Below are positions 61,967-64,000 of a stretch of 64,000 bases of DNA, piece after piece. Made by a program: the position numbers and the translations under genes. Within the stretch, counting starts at the first letter, position 1, and each line of letters opens with the position of its first letter. The stretch is from Flavobacterium sediminis. Lineage in GTDB: Bacteria > Bacteroidota > Bacteroidia > Flavobacteriales > Flavobacteriaceae. The stretch lies in contig NZ_CP029463.1 of the NCBI RefSeq assembly GCF_003148385.1, forward strand, positions 2,604,001 through 2,668,000, in the 5' to 3' direction. A model generated the notes under the pieces. It was not told the DNA's origin, made no database searches, and was given only the letters and a program-made list of their open reading frames with translations.

Positions 61967-63121
61967 ATGCAAAAAGTATATCTTGACAATGCTTCTACAA
62001 CCCGAATTCGTCCAGAAGTAATTACTCATATGGCAGAAGTAATGGCTCAGGAATTTGGGAATCCTTCTTCTACGCATAGTTTTGGTCGTAGTGCGAAAGT
62101 CATTTTAGAAACTTCAAGAAAAAAGATAGCATCTTCAATTGGTGCTAAATCCAGTGAAATTTTATTTACTTCTTGTGGAACAGAATCGAATAATTGGGTC
62201 TTGCGTTCGGCAGTCAAAGATTTAGGAGTTAAACGTATCGTAACGAGTAAGATTGAACATCATGCCATTTTACATACAGTTCTGGCTTTACAAAATGAAT
62301 ATGATATTGTGGTGGAATATGTTCCTCTGGAAGTCAACGGAGCGGTCGATTATCAAGGATTGGAAAATATTTTAGCAGATGAGGTTCAGGGAAAAACACT
62401 GGTAAGTTTAATGCACGTGAATAATGAAATAGGAACTATTCTCGATTTAGATAAAGTGGGTACATTGTGTCAAAATTACAATGCTTTATTTCATTCTGAT
62501 ACTGTGCAATCGGTAGGGAAAACCGAATTGAATTTGGAAGAACTTCCGGTTGACTTTATTACGGCTAGTGCGCACAAATTTCACGGACCCAAAGGTGTTG
62601 GTCTTTTATATGTAAAGAAAAATTATGTATTACAACCCTTGCTTTTCGGAGGCGAACAAGAAAAAGGATGGCGTGCCGGAACTGAAGCTGTTCATCAGAT
62701 AGCAGGTATGGCTAAGGCTTTAGAAATGTCTTGTCAAGAACTGAAAAAAGAGCGTTTACACATTCATGAATTAAAAATATACCTGAAGGAACAACTGACG
62801 GAGGCTTTTCCGGAAGTTATTTTTAACGGAGAAATTTTTGACGGAACGTATAGTGATACAACTTTTTACAACTTGGTGAATGTAATGTTACCTTTTTCAA
62901 CAGATAAAACGTCAATGATCTTATTTGCTTTAGATATGAAAGGAATTGCAGTTTCCCGTGGTAGTGCTTGTCAAAGTGGAAGTGTTCGTCCTTCACATGT
63001 TTTAGCTGAAATTTTAAGCCCGGAAGATTTGCAAAAACCAAGTTTACGTATTTCTCTAAGCCATGAAAATACAAAAGAAGAGATTGATGCATTGATTATG
63101 GCTTTGAAGACAATGGGGTAA
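61967..63121 (+). CDS. Cysteine desulfurase (NifS/IscS type)
   Basis: This 384-residue PLP enzyme removes sulfur from cysteine for iron-sulfur clusters or thiolation. It shows the start YLDNASTTRIRPEV, the GNPSSTHSFGRSAK motif, LFTSCGTESNNWVL, the HHAILHT His, SLMHVNNEIGTI and the PLP-binding Lys204 in ASAHKFHGPKG. The catalytic Cys335 is in SRGSACQSGS, and SLRISLSHENTKEEID is the C-terminal motif. The ATG at 61967 is preferred over an upstream in-frame TTG at 61961. It cannot be decided from sequence alone whether this is IscS-, NifS- or other class. It is followed by the FUSC gene. Confidence 0.95.
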   Translation: MQKVYLDNASTTRIRPEVITHMAEVMAQEFGNPSSTHSFGRSAKVILETSRKKIASSIGAKSSEILFTSCGTESNNWVLRSAVKDLGVKRIVTSKIEHHAILHTVLALQNEYDIVVEYVPLEVNGAVDYQGLENILADEVQGKTLVSLMHVNNEIGTILDLDKVGTLCQNYNALFHSDTVQSVGKTELNLEELPVDFITASAHKFHGPKGVGLLYVKKNYVLQPLLFGGEQEKGWRAGTEAVHQIAGMAKALEMSCQELKKERLHIHELKIYLKEQLTEAFPEVIFNGEIFDGTYSDTTFYNLVNVMLPFSTDKTSMILFALDMKGIAVSRGSACQSGSVRPSHVLAEILSPEDLQKPSLRISLSHENTKEEIDALIMALKTMG

Positions 63122-63133
63122 ATGATACAATAG

Positions 63134-64000
63134 ATGAGTGATTTTTTAGAAATTGTAAAGGCTGAAGCCAAAAGCCTTTTAACTTTAAAGAAAACGGAAC
63201 GCTTATGGCATGTTCCTCTTTTGGCATCTCTTTGTGTAGGTCTTCCGCTTTTAGTGGGCTACTTTACTGATAGATTGGATTATGGATTATTATCCTGTAT
63301 GGCCGGATTGGTTATTTTATATCTGCCTACAACATCTGTTGCCAGAAGAATGATTACTCTGTTGAGTTGTTCATTTGGTTTTATGATCTCTTTTACTATT
63401 GGGGTTCTGTTCAGTTTTAACCCTTATATATCAGCATTGGTTTTAGGGTTGTTTACGGTTGGAGTACATTGGGTTGTTCGCTATTTTGACATGAAGCCTC
63501 CGGGAAGTTTTTTCTTTGTAATGATAGCTTCAATAGCGAGTTGCATGCCTTTTGATTTTGATGTGGTTCCGTTGAAAGTAGGCTTGGTTGGAATGGGGGC
63601 TATGTTAGCGTGTTTGCTGGCATTGTTTTATAGTATCTTTATCACTAAGAACAGACAATTTGCAAAGGATGAATTAATTCTGTTAAAGAAAAATTCAACG
63701 GCTGCTATTTTTGAATCTTTAATAATAGGAACTTTTATAGGGATCTCGTTGCTGACGGGTAAGTTGTTGGAACTTACAAACCCTTATTGGCTACCTATTT
63801 CCTGTATGGCTGTATTGCAAGGGGTTTCGTTGCAACACGTTTGGAGCAGAAGTTTTCAGCGTATTTTAGGTACATTTATAGGCTTAGGATTGGCTTGGGG
63901 ATTAGTATCCTTACATTTTGAGGCTTTAGGGATTTGTCTAACCATTATGATCTTACAGTTTATAATTGAAATGTTGGTCGTACGGCATTATGGATTAGCG
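63134..64000 (+). CDS. FUSC-family inner-membrane protein, 5' part
   Basis: The frame opens at ATG 63134 and runs to the window edge (289 codons). An N-terminal soluble start (SDFLEIVKAEAKSLLTLKK) is followed by about six hydrophobic helices (LLVGYFTDRLDYGLLSC, then LVLGLFTVGVHWVVRYF). A second set resembling the FUSC repeat is seen in NPYWLPISCMAVLQGVSLQHVWSRSFQRILGT (abbreviated YWLPISCMAVLQG and HVWSRSFQRILGTFIGLG). FUSC proteins resemble fusaric acid efflux components and AaeB. The C-terminal part is outside the window. A role in export of small aromatic acids is only inferred. Confidence 0.8.
   Translation, partial: MSDFLEIVKAEAKSLLTLKKTERLWHVPLLASLCVGLPLLVGYFTDRLDYGLLSCMAGLVILYLPTTSVARRMITLLSCSFGFMISFTIGVLFSFNPYISALVLGLFTVGVHWVVRYFDMKPPGSFFFVMIASIASCMPFDFDVVPLKVGLVGMGAMLACLLALFYSIFITKNRQFAKDELILLKKNSTAAIFESLIIGTFIGISLLTGKLLELTNPYWLPISCMAVLQGVSLQHVWSRSFQRILGTFIGLGLAWGLVSLHFEALGICLTIMILQFIIEMLVVRHYGLA

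Overview
The window looks like chromosomal DNA of a member of the Flavobacteriaceae (Bacteroidota), probably Flavobacterium or a close relative. The evidence is low G+C, promoter elements of the Bacteroidota type (TTTG about 18-19 bp upstream of TAnnTTTG), almost no Shine-Dalgarno sequences, three large secreted proteins with type IX secretion (T9SS) C-terminal sorting domains, a SusC/SusD pair, and housekeeping genes such as an RpoZ-like omega, CoaBC, RecN, BamD and FabV. No insertion sequence, prophage, CRISPR array, tRNA or rRNA was found.

Layout. 1-5.3 kb: end of nadC, a YihY-type membrane protein, a secreted chalcone-isomerase-fold protein, priA, and a LytTR response regulator. 5.3-6.6 kb: ribosomal operon rpsF-rpsR-rplI with a paired RNA element before rplI. 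6.7-13.7 kb: a DUF6495-like protein, ligA, two tandem YhhN-like membrane proteins, a two-gene 5'-nucleotidase (opposite strand), a small conserved protein and dapA. 13.7-19.9 kb: bamD, rpoZ, coaBC, a DUF4835/PorD-like gene, recN and fabV. 20-31.4 kb: three consecutive genes for giant T9SS-secreted adhesin-like proteins built from FN3, MAM, CUB-like and other beta-sandwich modules. 31.4-44.7 kb: a glycosyltransferase, coaE, a histidine kinase/OmpR regulator pair, a GNAT-like protein, an outer-membrane transporter-like protein, a YfhO protein, a GT4-type glycosyltransferase and several small membrane proteins. 44.8-61.9 kb: a polysaccharide utilization locus (PUL). 62-64 kb: a cysteine desulfurase and a truncated FUSC-family membrane protein.

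The PUL is the most interesting system. A membrane-anchored propeller/Y_Y_Y/HTH regulator precedes SusC, SusD and a LamG surface lipoprotein, then a GH144-like protein (the endo-beta-1,2-glucanase family), an alpha/beta-hydrolase esterase, a GH3 beta-glucosidase, a GH43-like protein with a discoidin domain, an endonuclease/exonuclease/phosphatase (EEP) protein and an FHS-type sugar permease. Several genes overlap by 1-4 bases. I infer a system for beta-1,2-glucan, possibly glucan carrying ester and phosphodiester substituents such as bacterial periplasmic glucans.

A second strong pattern is technical. Seven frame breaks in six genes (ligA twice, dapA, both YhhN-like genes, the LamG lipoprotein gene and the sugar permease) are each repaired by one extra base in a homopolymer run (six G-runs, one A-run). 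This points to homopolymer under-calling in the assembly rather than real pseudogenes, and the genes are annotated here as intact but mis-sequenced.
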